Of a stretch of DNA of 64,000 nt, positions 37,654 to 47,572 are shown piece after piece. Each line of letters starts with the position of its first letter. Within the stretch, counting starts at the first letter, position 1. The notes beneath the pieces are model-generated. The model saw only the letters and a list, made by a program, of their open reading frames with translations, ran no database searches and was not told the origin of the DNA. The position numbers were made by a program, and so were the translations under genes. Source of the DNA: CAZEHS01 sp964424355 (GTDB taxonomy: Bacteria; Bacillota; Clostridia; Peptostreptococcales; Acidaminobacteraceae); NCBI GenBank assembly GCA_964424355.1, contig CAYRIO010000003.1:166058-230057 (forward strand). The letters are read 5' to 3'.

Positions 37654-38373
37654 ATGAGTTTAAAGGATAAGGTGATCATCGCCATTGTCTGCCTGGCTTT
37701 GGGTGTGGTTCTGGCCATTCAGTTCCGGATTGTTCAGGGAAATAAAATCACACTGCTTCCAAACCAGAAATCAACTGAACTTTCCAATGAATTGAAAAAA
37801 GTCCAGGATGAAAAGGAAAACCTCTTACGAGAACTGGCCCGGCTGGAACAAAAATTGGGCGACTTTCAGAACTCCGCCTCAAAGGAGAACGTGCTGATCA
37901 AGAATCTCAACGAAGAACTGGACCGCTACCGGATCATCGGTGGTTTTCGTGATGTGAAGGGACCGGGGATCGTCGTAACCTTGGATAACCCGCCAAAAGA
38001 CGCCAACTTCAATGCGGACGTCAACATCGTCTATGAATATGAGCTGTTGCTGAGCCTGATCAACGAACTGAATGCTGCCGGTGCGGAAGCGGTCTCTATC
38101 AACGATCAGCGGCTGATTTCCACCTCGGAAATCCGATCGGCCGGTAATGCCATCAACATCAACGCCGTACCACAACAACCGCCTTATATCGTCAAGGCCA
38201 TCGGCAATAAGGATACACTGGATGGCGCCCTCAATCAGGTTTTCGGAATCGTCTCCATCCTGCGGGACCATCGGTATCTGGTGAGTGTGCGCAAACAGGA
38301 TGATATCAGCATTCTCAAGTACAAAGACGTGGTCAAACTGAAATACGCACAGCCGGTTGATGCTCAACAGTGA
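37654..38373 (+). CDS. DUF881 family protein, first copy
   Basis: 239 residues. I chose the ATG at 37654 after TAGGAGGG. An N-terminal membrane helix (about 7-25), a coiled coil (about 40-85) and the DUF881 domain with VKGPGIVVTLDNPP and GAEAVSINDQRL make up the protein. DUF881 proteins are extracellular, membrane-anchored and typically lie between divIB and ftsZ in Clostridia; their role is unknown. Confidence 0.85.
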   Translation: MSLKDKVIIAIVCLALGVVLAIQFRIVQGNKITLLPNQKSTELSNELKKVQDEKENLLRELARLEQKLGDFQNSASKENVLIKNLNEELDRYRIIGGFRDVKGPGIVVTLDNPPKDANFNADVNIVYEYELLLSLINELNAAGAEAVSINDQRLISTSEIRSAGNAININAVPQQPPYIVKAIGNKDTLDGALNQVFGIVSILRDHRYLVSVRKQDDISILKYKDVVKLKYAQPVDAQQ

Positions 38374-38380
38374 GGTATCT

Positions 38381-39106
38381 ATGATCAGGAAGCTCAGTAA
38401 GACCGATTATTTTTGGATGACCCTGCTGCTGGGAGTGCTGTTCGCTTTCCAGTCCCGAACCTTGTTGGCGGGGGTCAAATATATCCCGCTTCAGCAGCTG
38501 CAGCAGGCTCAACTTACCCTGGAAAAACAGTCGGGCGAACTGCAGGTTCTGCGGGATCAGGTGAAGGCAAAAGCAGATCAGCTTAAAGCTATCGAGAGTG
38601 GATCCGATGTGGAACAGGAACTGGTCGGACAGCTTCAAACAGAAATCGGTGAAATGAAGCTTTTTACCGGTCTTGAGGATGTGGAAGGCCCTGGTGTGAT
38701 CATCATCATCTCCGATGGCACCCGCAAACTTTTCGACAACGAGGATCCAAACAACCTGATGGTTCATGATTTGGATATCAGAACCATTGTGGACGATCTC
38801 CGGTATGCAGGGGCTGAGGCTATTTCAGTCAACGACCAGCGGATTGTGGAACATGTATCACCCATCTACTGCAACGGTCCAACCATCAAGGTGAACGACC
38901 AGATGTGCTCCCAGCCCTTTGTGATCAAGGCTATTGGCAATCAAGGCTTCTTGGAAGCCGCCATCAATGCGCCGGATAAGTACGGCGGTACACTCCGGCA
39001 GTGGGGTCTTTTCATCGAAGTGAATACCAGTATGAACGTGCGGATCCCCAAATATGGCGGCGAGATCCAGTTCAAATATCTCCAGCCGGTAAAGGAAGGT
39101 GTCTAG
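38381..39106 (+). CDS. DUF881 family protein, second copy
   Basis: 241 residues; the chosen ATG at 38381 follows TGAGGTATCT. It has the same architecture as the copy before it (membrane helix, coiled coil, DUF881 with VEGPGVIIIISDG and GAEAISVNDQRI) but is clearly diverged, so this is an old tandem duplication. It ends one base before the small basic protein gene. Confidence 0.85.
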   Translation: MIRKLSKTDYFWMTLLLGVLFAFQSRTLLAGVKYIPLQQLQQAQLTLEKQSGELQVLRDQVKAKADQLKAIESGSDVEQELVGQLQTEIGEMKLFTGLEDVEGPGVIIIISDGTRKLFDNEDPNNLMVHDLDIRTIVDDLRYAGAEAISVNDQRIVEHVSPIYCNGPTIKVNDQMCSQPFVIKAIGNQGFLEAAINAPDKYGGTLRQWGLFIEVNTSMNVRIPKYGGEIQFKYLQPVKEGV

Positions 39107-39454
39107 ATGATTATTGTAATTCTTGGTCTTTTATTGGGATTGGTCCTGGGTTTTTTTCTGCCAGTCACCTTTTCTGCGGCCTATTCCATTTACCTGTCGG
39201 TGGCGATCCTGGCAGCTATTGACTCCGTATTCGGCGCATTCCGGTCCAATCTGGAAGATCATTTCGACAGCATGGTGTTCCTGACTGGTTTTTTTTCCAA
39301 CGCCCTGCTTGCCGGAATCCTGGCATATATCGGCGATGTTCTGGGAATCCCGCTGTATTATTCCGCTATTTTTGTATTTGGCGTCCGCTTGTTCAACAAT
39401 CTGGCAATCATTCGGCGTATTTATCTGGAAAGACTGAAAAATCGTGTCCGGTGA
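39107..39454 (+). CDS. sbp: Small basic protein (DUF1290)
   Basis: 115 residues with three membrane helices. The IDSVFGAFRSNLEDHFDS loop is the family signature. It is the fixed companion of DUF881 genes before ftsZ in Firmicutes. No function is established. Confidence 0.85.
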   Translation: MIIVILGLLLGLVLGFFLPVTFSAAYSIYLSVAILAAIDSVFGAFRSNLEDHFDSMVFLTGFFSNALLAGILAYIGDVLGIPLYYSAIFVFGVRLFNNLAIIRRIYLERLKNRVR

Positions 39455-39565
39455 GGCAGGAAAGCAGATGGTTTTGTCGAATTATTCAAGAGAAACAGTG
39501 CCTGAATCAACTTCAATAAATCGGAAAAATATGATAGTATGACTATATTCTCAAGGCCCCATCTG

Positions 39566-39574
39566 TGTTATGAT
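39566..39574 (+). promoter_or_regulatory. Extended -10 promoter element before ftsZ
   Basis: TGT-TATGAT, 116 bases upstream of ftsZ. A second, similar TATGAT lies near 39530. Both suggest that ftsZ has its own promoter in the 235-base gap. No operator was recognised. Confidence 0.45.
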
Positions 39575-39689
39575 AGTGTGAGACTCGGCAAGGGGTGGGT
39601 CTATAGCGATTCCAAAACCACAATTCTGTGGATTCAGATAGGTACCATCAGTTAGAGGTATCAATAGGACATTAAAAGGGGGAACTTAC

Positions 39690-40832
39690 ATGTTAGAGTT
39701 TGATATCGACATGGATCAGTTTGCACAAATCAAAGTCATCGGTGTTGGCGGTGGGGGAAACAACGCCGTAAACCGAATGATCGATGCAAACCTAAAAGGG
39801 GTCCAATTTATTGCAATCAACACTGATAAACAAGCCCTGTACACATCCAAGGCTGAATATAAGATTCAAATCGGAGAAAAACTGACCCGGGGTCTGGGCG
39901 CAGGTGCGAACCCCGAAATCGGACAAAAGGCTGCTGAAGAAAGTCGGGATGATATCTACCAGGCGCTTCAAGGAGCAGACATGGTATTTGTCACCGCGGG
40001 TATGGGTGGCGGTACTGGAACCGGCGCAGCCCCCATCGTTGCAGAGATTGCGAAGGAAATGGGGATCCTCACCGTAGGTGTTGTGACCAAACCCTTCACA
40101 TTCGAAGGACGTAGACGGATGCTCCATGCGGAAAAAGGCATTGAAGACCTCAAGAAGAAAGTAGACACCCTGGTCACCATTCCAAACGATCGGCTCCTTC
40201 AGGTCGTTGAGCGGAAAACCTCCATCGTCGACGCGTTTCGAATCGCTGATGATGTTCTCCGACAAGGTGTTCAAGGTATTTCAGATACCATAGCGGTTCC
40301 CGGCTTGATCAACCTCGACTTTGCCGATGTAAAGACAATCATGTTCGAACGCGGCCTGGCCCACATGGGAATTGGCCGTGGCAGCGGTGAGAACCGTGCC
40401 GTGGAAGCCGCCAAGCAGGCTATTCACAGTCCGCTTCTTGAAACTTCCATCAATGGGTCTAAAGGCGTCCTGATCAATATCACCGGGGGCGCTAACCTGG
40501 GGTTGTTCGAAGTGAATGAAGCTGCTGAAGTGGTTGCCCAGGCAGCCGATCCGGATGCCAACATTATCTTCGGTGCCGTGATCGACGAATCCCTGAAGGA
40601 TGAAATCCGGTTGACCGTCATCGCCACCGGCTTCGATGGCCCCAGCTTCGGCGGGATTTTCGCAACGGACCATATCCAGAAAGCTGTTCATGATCATGTG
40701 AAAGTGGAAGCAAGAACACCGGCTTCCGAAGCTCCTGTTGCGGCCCCTGTTGTAGAAGAAGTGCTAGAGGATAAAGCAGATGCCCAGGAAGGCGAGCTTG
40801 ATATTCCAACCTTCCTGCGACGCAAACGATAA
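39690..40832 (+). CDS. ftsZ: Cell division GTPase FtsZ
   Basis: 380 residues. The tubulin-type GTP loop GGGTGTGAAP is intact, as is the N-terminal GVGGGGNNAVNRM. The C-terminal tail DIPTFLRRKR is the conserved peptide that binds SepF, FtsA and similar partners; sepF lies at 48.3 kb. It polymerises into the division ring. Confidence 0.97.
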   Translation: MLEFDIDMDQFAQIKVIGVGGGGNNAVNRMIDANLKGVQFIAINTDKQALYTSKAEYKIQIGEKLTRGLGAGANPEIGQKAAEESRDDIYQALQGADMVFVTAGMGGGTGTGAAPIVAEIAKEMGILTVGVVTKPFTFEGRRRMLHAEKGIEDLKKKVDTLVTIPNDRLLQVVERKTSIVDAFRIADDVLRQGVQGISDTIAVPGLINLDFADVKTIMFERGLAHMGIGRGSGENRAVEAAKQAIHSPLLETSINGSKGVLINITGGANLGLFEVNEAAEVVAQAADPDANIIFGAVIDESLKDEIRLTVIATGFDGPSFGGIFATDHIQKAVHDHVKVEARTPASEAPVAAPVVEEVLEDKADAQEGELDIPTFLRRKR

Positions 40833-40841
40833 GCTGAACTT

Positions 40842-40870
40842 AAGTGACCCGGACTTGTCCGGGTCACTGT
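40842..40870 (+). terminator. Hairpin after ftsZ
   Basis: AGTGACCCGGA pairs with TCCGGGTCACT across a 4-base loop. Only GTTGTG follows, so termination may be partial. Confidence 0.6.
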
Positions 40871-40954
40871 TGTGTCCGTTACTATACCAAGGACAGTATA
40901 TTGCTTTATTAGTAGCCCCATATCATGTATAATGATGGGAAGGGGGAGTTGCTG

Positions 40955-41416
40955 ATGAAATGTCCGTTTTGTGATTACGAAGAAGCAAAGGTAGTTGATT
41001 CTCGCCCAACTGATGAAGGGCACGCGATCCGTCGGCGCCGTGAATGTATCAAATGTAAGAATCGGTTCACAACATACGAAAAAGTTGAAGAGATTCCTCT
41101 GGTTGTCGTGAAGACGGACGGAAACCGTGAATCGTACAACCGGAATAAAATTTTCAATGGCATCATCAAAGCCTGTGAAAAGCGGCCTATATCCATGGAA
41201 CAGATGGAGGTCGTCATTGACCGCATTGAGAAAAAACTCCACAACTCCATGGAAAAAGAGATTTCATCCAATGTCATCGGCCAAATGGTCATGGAAGAGC
41301 TCAAAACCCTGGACGAAGTAGCCTATGTGCGGTTTGCTTCGGTTTACCGCCAGTTCAAGGATATCAACACCTTTATTGATGAACTGACCAAGCTCGTCAA
41401 TGAGAAGAATATTTGA
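40955..41416 (+). CDS. nrdR: Transcriptional repressor NrdR
   Basis: 153 residues. I chose the ATG at 40955 behind GGGGGAG. The N-terminal zinc ribbon CPFC...CIKC and the RRRREC block are followed by an ATP-cone domain. It represses ribonucleotide reductase genes when dATP is high. A perfect TATAAT at 40928-40933 is its likely -10 box. It directly follows ftsZ, where sporulating relatives have spoIIGA, sigE and sigG. Confidence 0.95.
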   Translation: MKCPFCDYEEAKVVDSRPTDEGHAIRRRRECIKCKNRFTTYEKVEEIPLVVVKTDGNRESYNRNKIFNGIIKACEKRPISMEQMEVVIDRIEKKLHNSMEKEISSNVIGQMVMEELKTLDEVAYVRFASVYRQFKDINTFIDELTKLVNEKNI

Positions 41417-41426
41417 TGGAGAAATC

Positions 41427-42233
41427 ATGAACCCCCATTATTTGCTTGTTGAAAAGTGTGGGATCCATCTGATCCAGTTCCCGCACTTCATTGCCTCCGG
41501 GTTGAATACGCATGGCATCACGACCCGTACGGGCGGAGTCAGCAAGGAATCATTGGCTTCCCTGAATATGGGACGTCGAACCCTGGATTCTCCGGAAAAC
41601 ATCATAGAAAATCACCGGCGGGTAGCCGAAGCCCTGGGAGTATCCCCGGGTTCCTTTGTGTTCTCAGATCAGGTACATGGTGACCGGATACATGAGGTGA
41701 CTGCAGGCAATTTGCATGAGGTGGTCCACGAAGCGGACGGATTGATGACGAACGTCCCGGGGGTCACGCTGGCAACCCTCTATGCTGACTGCATGCCAAT
41801 CCTGCTGTTTGACCCGGAGAACCGGGCCATCGGCATGGTGCACAGTGGTTGGCGGGGGACCGCACAGGCCATCGGCCCGAAGCTTGTCCAGGCAATGGCG
41901 GCGCGGTACGGTTCCAAGCCAGAGGACCTGCTTGCGGCTCTGGGGCCGGCAATCGGACCCTGCTGCTTTGAAGTGGGCGATGAGGTGGTTCGTGCTTTTG
42001 AGGCCATGGATGCCCTGCGGGACGCTTTACCCTGGCTCCACTGGCAAAACGGCAAACCCCACGTGGATCTGAATCGGATCAATACGGCTCTTTTGGTTCA
42101 TGCCGGTGTATCCCCCAAACGGATCCAAGACACGTCCCTTTGTACCCAATGCAATGCTGATCTGCTGTATTCCCATCGCAGGGATCAGGGCAATACCGGC
42201 CGCATGGCGGCCTTGATGGCACTACAGGAGTAA
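41427..42233 (+). CDS. pgeF: Multicopper-oxidase-fold purine nucleosidase family protein (PgeF/YfiH)
   Basis: 268 residues; the chosen start at 41427 has a GGAG site. The family's zinc-site residues are visible in FSDQVHGDRI, LYADCMPILL, VHSGWRGTA and GPAIGPCCFEVG. Such proteins hydrolyse or phosphorolyse purine nucleosides, and some correct peptidoglycan precursors with misplaced amino acids, which would fit a cell-wall cluster. Confidence 0.88.
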   Translation: MNPHYLLVEKCGIHLIQFPHFIASGLNTHGITTRTGGVSKESLASLNMGRRTLDSPENIIENHRRVAEALGVSPGSFVFSDQVHGDRIHEVTAGNLHEVVHEADGLMTNVPGVTLATLYADCMPILLFDPENRAIGMVHSGWRGTAQAIGPKLVQAMAARYGSKPEDLLAALGPAIGPCCFEVGDEVVRAFEAMDALRDALPWLHWQNGKPHVDLNRINTALLVHAGVSPKRIQDTSLCTQCNADLLYSHRRDQGNTGRMAALMALQE

Positions 42234-42235
42234 TC

Positions 42236-43576
42236 ATGGCTACAGAAAAAAAGAAACCGATTCAAAACAAAATAGCATATGTGGATCCGGATGGCATTGC
42301 CGCAGAAATGGGTGTCGTTGCAGGGGATTGCCTGCTGACGATCAATGGAACCCAGGTTCATGATGTCATCGATTACCTGTTTCTGGCGGCGGACGAAAGT
42401 ATTGAGGTGGAAATCCAGAAACCGGACGGAGAAGTCTGGGTTCTTGAAATTGATAAGGAGTTCGATGAGAAACTTGGCATCGAATTTGAAAACCCCATCA
42501 TGGATGATGCTCGTAACTGCAGCAATGCCTGCGTCTTCTGCTTTATTGACCAGATGCCTCCAGGGATGCGGGATTCCCTGTATTTTAAGGATGATGATTC
42601 TCGGCTGTCCTTTCTCCAGGGGAACTTCATCACCCTGACAAACGTCTCGGACAGTGACATCGACCGGATGATCCGCTACCAGATCAGCCCGGTGAACGTC
42701 TCCATCCATACGACCAATCCCGAGCTTCGGACGGCCATGCTGGGGAACCGATTTGCCGGTGATGTACTGCTCCGCATGGCCAAGCTGGCGGAGGGGGGCA
42801 TCAAGCTCAACGGCCAGATTGTCCTGTGCCCCGGCTGGAACGATGGGGCTGAGCTGGACCGGACCATTGAGGATCTCAGCGCCCTGTATCCCGGCATGAC
42901 TTCCCTGGCGGTGGTGCCGGTGGGGCTGACGAAATACCGGGAAGGGCTGTCCGACATTCCTGCAGTGGATAAAGACTGTGCCAGGGCTGTGCTGGATCAG
43001 CTGGAAAAATGGCAGGCGCATTTCCTAAAGATCCTGGGGACCCGGTTTGTTTACGGCGCCGATGAGTTTTATCTCAAGGCGGAGGTTCCGGTTCCGCCGC
43101 AGGAGGCCTATGAAGGCTTTCCACAGATTGAAAACGGCGTGGGACTGATTCAGAAATTCCAATCGGAATTCGATCAGGCCTTCAAGCGCGGACGGAAGGT
43201 TCCCGCCCCCCAAAAGCTCATCATCGCTACAGGTGTGTTGGCATCCCCCTTTATCCAGACCCTGTGTGCCCGTTTCACCGAACGGTTCCCTCAGGTTCAG
43301 ATCGAGGTTATCGCAGTAGAAAATCACTTTTTTGGGAAGGCCATCACGGTTGCCGGACTTCTGACCGGCCAGGACCTGGTTCGCGCCCTGAAAGATCACA
43401 TAGAGGGAGACCGTCTTTTGGTGTCCCGTTCCATGCTGAAAGCTGAAGAAACACTTTTTTTAGACGACATGACACTGGAAGGCTTGGAAGCTGAACTCGG
43501 CATATCCTGCCAGGCGGTTTCGCCGGACGGTTCTTCATTCTACAGGGCTTTAATTGAAAGCAGGAGGAAAGTATAA
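42236..43576 (+). CDS. DUF512 radical SAM-like protein with PDZ domain
   Basis: 446 residues. An N-terminal PDZ-like domain (about 10-75) precedes a cysteine cluster CSNACVFC (C-X3-C-X2-C) in a radical SAM-like barrel, then the C-terminal DUF512 domain. This family is common just before der in Clostridia and has no proven reaction. It ends at the start of der. Confidence 0.82.
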   Translation: MATEKKKPIQNKIAYVDPDGIAAEMGVVAGDCLLTINGTQVHDVIDYLFLAADESIEVEIQKPDGEVWVLEIDKEFDEKLGIEFENPIMDDARNCSNACVFCFIDQMPPGMRDSLYFKDDDSRLSFLQGNFITLTNVSDSDIDRMIRYQISPVNVSIHTTNPELRTAMLGNRFAGDVLLRMAKLAEGGIKLNGQIVLCPGWNDGAELDRTIEDLSALYPGMTSLAVVPVGLTKYREGLSDIPAVDKDCARAVLDQLEKWQAHFLKILGTRFVYGADEFYLKAEVPVPPQEAYEGFPQIENGVGLIQKFQSEFDQAFKRGRKVPAPQKLIIATGVLASPFIQTLCARFTERFPQVQIEVIAVENHFFGKAITVAGLLTGQDLVRALKDHIEGDRLLVSRSMLKAEETLFLDDMTLEGLEAELGISCQAVSPDGSSFYRALIESRRKV

Positions 43577-44898
43577 TGGGTAAACCGATTGTCGCCATCG
43601 TAGGGCGGCCTAATGTAGGAAAATCAACGTTTTTCAACCGGATTTCAGGACACCGCGTATCAATTGAAGAAGATACGCCAGGCGTTACGCGGGACCGGGT
43701 TTATTGCGATGCCGAATGGCTTCAGTCAAAGTTCACGATGATTGATACGGGCGGGATCGATCCCCATACCGATGATATCTTACTTAATCAGATCCGGAAA
43801 CAGGCGGAAATCGCTGTGGAGACCTCCGATGTCATCATCTTCATGATTGACGGCAAAGCAACTGCTTCCACTGCCGATGAAGAAATCGCCAACATGCTTC
43901 GCCGTTCACGGAAACCGGTGCTGCTGGTAGCCAACAAGCTCGACAATATGAGCCTGCCCGAAACCTATTATGAATATTACAGCCTCGGCCTGGGAGAACC
44001 GTTTCCGATTTCAGCCATCAACAGCCTGAACTTCGGGGATCTTCTGGACAAAGTGGTATCCATGTTCCCTGAGCATCTGATGGATGACTACGAGGAAGAT
44101 GTGGTCCGCGTCGCGGTCATCGGAAAGCCCAACGCGGGCAAGTCTTCCCTGGTGAACAACATCCTGGGGGAAGAGCGGGTCATCGTTTCAGAAATCGCAG
44201 GCACTACCCGGGAAGCCATCGATACCCCATTCGCCATGGGAGAGAAAAAATACGTTCTCGTTGATACGGCAGGTATCCGCCGCAAGAGCCGGGTTGAGGA
44301 GAATATCGAAAAGTACAGCGTTCTTAGAGCCATGACCGCCATTGAGCGGGCCGATGTGTGTCTGATTGTCATCGATGCCCTGGAAGGGGTCACTGAGCAG
44401 GACAAACGGGTCGCTGGATTTGCCCATGAAGCTGGGAAAGGCTCCATCATCGTGGTGAATAAATGGGACCTGGTAGAAAAAGACAACAACACCTTCAATG
44501 ATTTCACAAAGACCGTCCGCAACGAATTGGCGTTCATGACCTATGCGCCCATCCTCTTTGTTTCGGCGCTGACCGGTCAACGGGTCAATAAAGTCATGGA
44601 AATGGTGGATTTCGTATCCAATCAGCACGCCATGCGGATTCCTACCGGCACGCTGAACGATATCATCAGCCAGGCGATTCTGATGAACCAGCCGCCTTCG
44701 GACAAAGGCAAGCGGCTTAAGATCTACTACATGACCCAAGCCTCCGTTAAACCGCCGAAGTTCATCGTCTTCATCAATGACGAAGAGCTGGCCCACTTCT
44801 CCTATATGCGCTACCTTGAGAACACGATCCGGAAGCACTTCAACTTTGAAGGGACGCCGATCAAGATGGAAGTGCGACAGAAGAGCAGCAGTAGATAG
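43576..44898 (+). CDS. der: Ribosome-assembly GTPase Der (EngA)
   Basis: 440 residues. Two GTPase domains in tandem (GRPNVGKST near residue 9 and GKPNAGKSS near residue 183) and a C-terminal KH-like domain. It acts in 50S subunit maturation. Confidence 0.96.
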   Translation: MGKPIVAIVGRPNVGKSTFFNRISGHRVSIEEDTPGVTRDRVYCDAEWLQSKFTMIDTGGIDPHTDDILLNQIRKQAEIAVETSDVIIFMIDGKATASTADEEIANMLRRSRKPVLLVANKLDNMSLPETYYEYYSLGLGEPFPISAINSLNFGDLLDKVVSMFPEHLMDDYEEDVVRVAVIGKPNAGKSSLVNNILGEERVIVSEIAGTTREAIDTPFAMGEKKYVLVDTAGIRRKSRVEENIEKYSVLRAMTAIERADVCLIVIDALEGVTEQDKRVAGFAHEAGKGSIIVVNKWDLVEKDNNTFNDFTKTVRNELAFMTYAPILFVSALTGQRVNKVMEMVDFVSNQHAMRIPTGTLNDIISQAILMNQPPSDKGKRLKIYYMTQASVKPPKFIVFINDEELAHFSYMRYLENTIRKHFNFEGTPIKMEVRQKSSSR

Positions 44899-44922
44899 CA
44901 AACATAAAGAAGAGGTAATACA

Positions 44923-45942
44923 ATGAGAATAGCCGTGATAGGTGCGGGAAGCTGGGGAACGGCGTTGGGAGCCCTCTTGGCAAACCAGGGAGAGCAGGTC
45001 GTTCTCTGGACAAGGGACCTGGAGCAGGCAGCCAGCATCCGTGAAACCCGGCATAACAATAAATATCTGAAAGACCTGATACTGCCCGATAGCATCACGG
45101 TGACCACCCATTTGCGGGAAGCCGTGACCGGTGCGGATGTCCTTCTCATGGCCGTTGCTTCTCAGAGTGTCCGGGAGGTCCTGAAGAACATGGGGCAGTG
45201 GACTAACGCCAATCAGGTGGTGGTCAATGTTTCCAAGGGCATCGAGATGAACAGCTTGAAACGGATTTCCGAAATCGTGACAGAATACATGCCCCTTAAT
45301 GATTACTGCGTCCTTTCTGGCCCCTCCCATGCGGAAGAGGTGGCCAAGGGGATGCCGACCACCCTGGTATCTGCCTGCAAGTCCAGACGGATAGCTGAAA
45401 TGGTGCAGGATACATTTTCAACCGGGGCACTCCGGGTTTATACGAACCCCGATGTGGCAGGTGTGGAACTGGCAGGCTCCTTGAAGAACATCATCGCCAT
45501 CGGTGCAGGCATCAGTGATGGCCTGGGCTATGGCGACAATGCCAAGGCGGCGCTGATTACCCGGGGAATCACTGAAATTACCCGGTTGGGGCTGGTGCTG
45601 GGTGCCAAGACGGAAACCTTTGCCGGGCTGGCGGGCATTGGCGACCTGATTGTTACGTGTACCAGCGCCCATAGCCGGAATCGGCGTTTTGGGATGCTTG
45701 TCGGCGAAGGGATGCCGGTTCCTCAGGCACTGGAAGCCGTGGGCATGGTGGTTGAAGGTTTTTTCACCACCCGGTCCGCATATGATCTTGCACAGCGTCA
45801 TACCATTGAAATGCCCATCACCACAGAGCTGTTCAGAATCCTTCATCAGGGCATGGACGCCCGTGAAGCGGTGAACAACCTGATGCTGCGCAGCCTGAAG
45901 CACGAAAGTGAATTCCTGGCCCGCACGGGGGAATGGGCGTAA
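44923..45942 (+). CDS. gpsA: Glycerol-3-phosphate dehydrogenase [NAD(P)+]
   Basis: 339 residues. The Rossmann loop GAGSWGTALG and the catalytic block with NAKAALITRGITE are present. It makes sn-glycerol-3-phosphate for phospholipids. In many Firmicutes plsY lies between der and gpsA, and spoIVA follows; neither is here. Confidence 0.95.
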   Translation: MRIAVIGAGSWGTALGALLANQGEQVVLWTRDLEQAASIRETRHNNKYLKDLILPDSITVTTHLREAVTGADVLLMAVASQSVREVLKNMGQWTNANQVVVNVSKGIEMNSLKRISEIVTEYMPLNDYCVLSGPSHAEEVAKGMPTTLVSACKSRRIAEMVQDTFSTGALRVYTNPDVAGVELAGSLKNIIAIGAGISDGLGYGDNAKAALITRGITEITRLGLVLGAKTETFAGLAGIGDLIVTCTSAHSRNRRFGMLVGEGMPVPQALEAVGMVVEGFFTTRSAYDLAQRHTIEMPITTELFRILHQGMDAREAVNNLMLRSLKHESEFLARTGEWA

Positions 45943-45958
45943 GAGGGAGGTGTTCCCA

Positions 45959-46327
45959 ATGGAATTTCTGATGATCATCACCATGCTGCTGTTGGGGGTA
46001 TCTGTTTTCGGATATGTCATGACAGTCCTTAAGGAAAAAATGGATCTCTATCACGACCGGGTCCATATCCCTTCTCAGAAGCTTACCCAGATGGATATCG
46101 ATTCCGTGGAACTCAAAGCATTCCGCGTGGGGAAAGTGAACCTGATGATCGGGGATCAGATCCAGGTCTATCTGAAAGATAATGTAAGGATTCGGGGAAC
46201 GGTCCTGGGCGCCAGAAAAAAGGATAACAGCCTTTGTTTGGTTACGTCTCGGGATGAACTGGTGACACTGAGCGTTCCCGCCATCCGCAAGCTGAAAGTT
46301 GTCACGCGCTATGGAAAGATATTTTAA
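45959..46327 (+). CDS. Small membrane protein with possible Sm-like barrel
   Basis: 122 residues; the ATG at 45959 follows AGAGGGAGG. One N-terminal membrane helix (about residues 3-22) is followed by a basic, strand-rich domain (about 60-120) with GDQIQVYLKDNVRIRGTVLG, which recalls the strand pattern of Sm or SH3-like barrels. I do not recognise the family. It sits where spoIVA would be expected. Confidence 0.6.
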   Translation: MEFLMIITMLLLGVSVFGYVMTVLKEKMDLYHDRVHIPSQKLTQMDIDSVELKAFRVGKVNLMIGDQIQVYLKDNVRIRGTVLGARKKDNSLCLVTSRDELVTLSVPAIRKLKVVTRYGKIF

Positions 46328-46339
46328 CAGGAGTGTGCC

Positions 46340-47569
46340 ATGGCAAGACGTAAAATGAAGATCCGTCCGGGCAGATTGCTGTTCAGTCTTCTGGTCATCA
46401 CCCTGGTGATCTGGGGAAGCTATGCGGGCATTAGCCGTGCAACCGCCTGGATGGGCAGATGCAGCCCGGTTCCTGAGAATATATCGGTCAGCCGCAGTCT
46501 GACGGGACTGATGCTTCGGGAGGAATCCCGGATTTACTCCCAGAACAGCGGTATGGTCACTTACTTTGTCCAGGATGGGGAAAAGGTGCAGGCGGGTCAG
46601 AAAATCGCCCAAATCGTGGTATCCGGGACAACGCAGCTTCCCCAGGGGCCTTTAGCTTCTCAAGGGGTTCTGGAAGCGAACAAGCAGAAGAAAACCCAAT
46701 TGGATGGGGACGTTGAAAAGCTTTTGGAGGATATCTCCAGCGGGGTCAATGCGGGAGAGATCACGGGTATTTCCAGTCTAAAGGCAGACTTGAACATGAA
46801 GCTCGCTGAAAAGATCCAACTGGAAAATGAGATAACGGCACTGGAGAATGGGTATCAGCCTGAGACAACCGCTGCGGGGAATGCAGCGGCTAAGACGGGT
46901 CAGGTGCTTGAAATCAGAAGTCCAGGAAGTGGAATTGTCTCGTTTTATTCCGATGGACTTGAGGAAACCTTGAAACCGGCTCTTTACCGGGCAATACCAG
47001 CGGCAGCCCTGGATTTGAAAGCCCCCATCGGAATTGCTGTGCCGGAAATACAGGCAGGGAGCCTCCTCTACAAGCTAGTGGACAGCTCCGTCTGGTATCT
47101 GAGAGTACCGATCTCTCCAACAGACAGACAAGTTCTGGGGCAATCTCAGGGACTGGATCTGCGGATTGGCGAAGAATCCTTTCAAGCGACCATGAAGGAC
47201 ATCCTTGATCAGGATGGGCAATCCATTTTAATTTTGGAATCGCGGGGCGCCTTACCGGATTTTCATAAAATGCGGCAGGTGAAAACGGAGCTCCTCATGG
47301 ACAGTTACCCTGGTCTTTCAGTCCCGACCTCTGCCGTGGTAGAGAACGGAAAAAAACTCCAGGTAATTACCGTAGATGGGAACAATCGAAAATCGCTTCT
47401 GCCAGTCCAAGTGATCAGCAAGCTGCCGGATCGGACAATCTTGGCAGAAGACAGCTATTATACGGGAACAGGGAAAGATCTTAAAAAGATTGAAACCATC
47501 AACCGGAAAGATTTTATCCTGCGCAACCCCAGCAAGAAAGATATCTCTTCAAGTCAGAATTCGGAGTGA
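46340..47569 (+). CDS. HlyD-type membrane fusion/adaptor protein
   Basis: 409 residues. A basic N-terminus and one membrane helix (about 12-32) precede a biotinyl-lipoyl-like segment (MVTYFVQDGEKVQAGQKIAQI), a coiled coil (about 105-165), and the barrel region typical of HlyD-like adaptors. No transporter is adjacent. Proteins of this kind beside yggS and sepF are common in Clostridia, so it may act in the cell envelope rather than in efflux. Confidence 0.75.
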   Translation: MARRKMKIRPGRLLFSLLVITLVIWGSYAGISRATAWMGRCSPVPENISVSRSLTGLMLREESRIYSQNSGMVTYFVQDGEKVQAGQKIAQIVVSGTTQLPQGPLASQGVLEANKQKKTQLDGDVEKLLEDISSGVNAGEITGISSLKADLNMKLAEKIQLENEITALENGYQPETTAAGNAAAKTGQVLEIRSPGSGIVSFYSDGLEETLKPALYRAIPAAALDLKAPIGIAVPEIQAGSLLYKLVDSSVWYLRVPISPTDRQVLGQSQGLDLRIGEESFQATMKDILDQDGQSILILESRGALPDFHKMRQVKTELLMDSYPGLSVPTSAVVENGKKLQVITVDGNNRKSLLPVQVISKLPDRTILAEDSYYTGTGKDLKKIETINRKDFILRNPSKKDISSSQNSE

Positions 47570-47572
47570 ATC

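Noticed and set aside
44188..45330. A 380-codon minus-strand frame across der and gpsA
   Set aside because: It is antisense to two well-recognised genes and is explained by GC-rich third positions.
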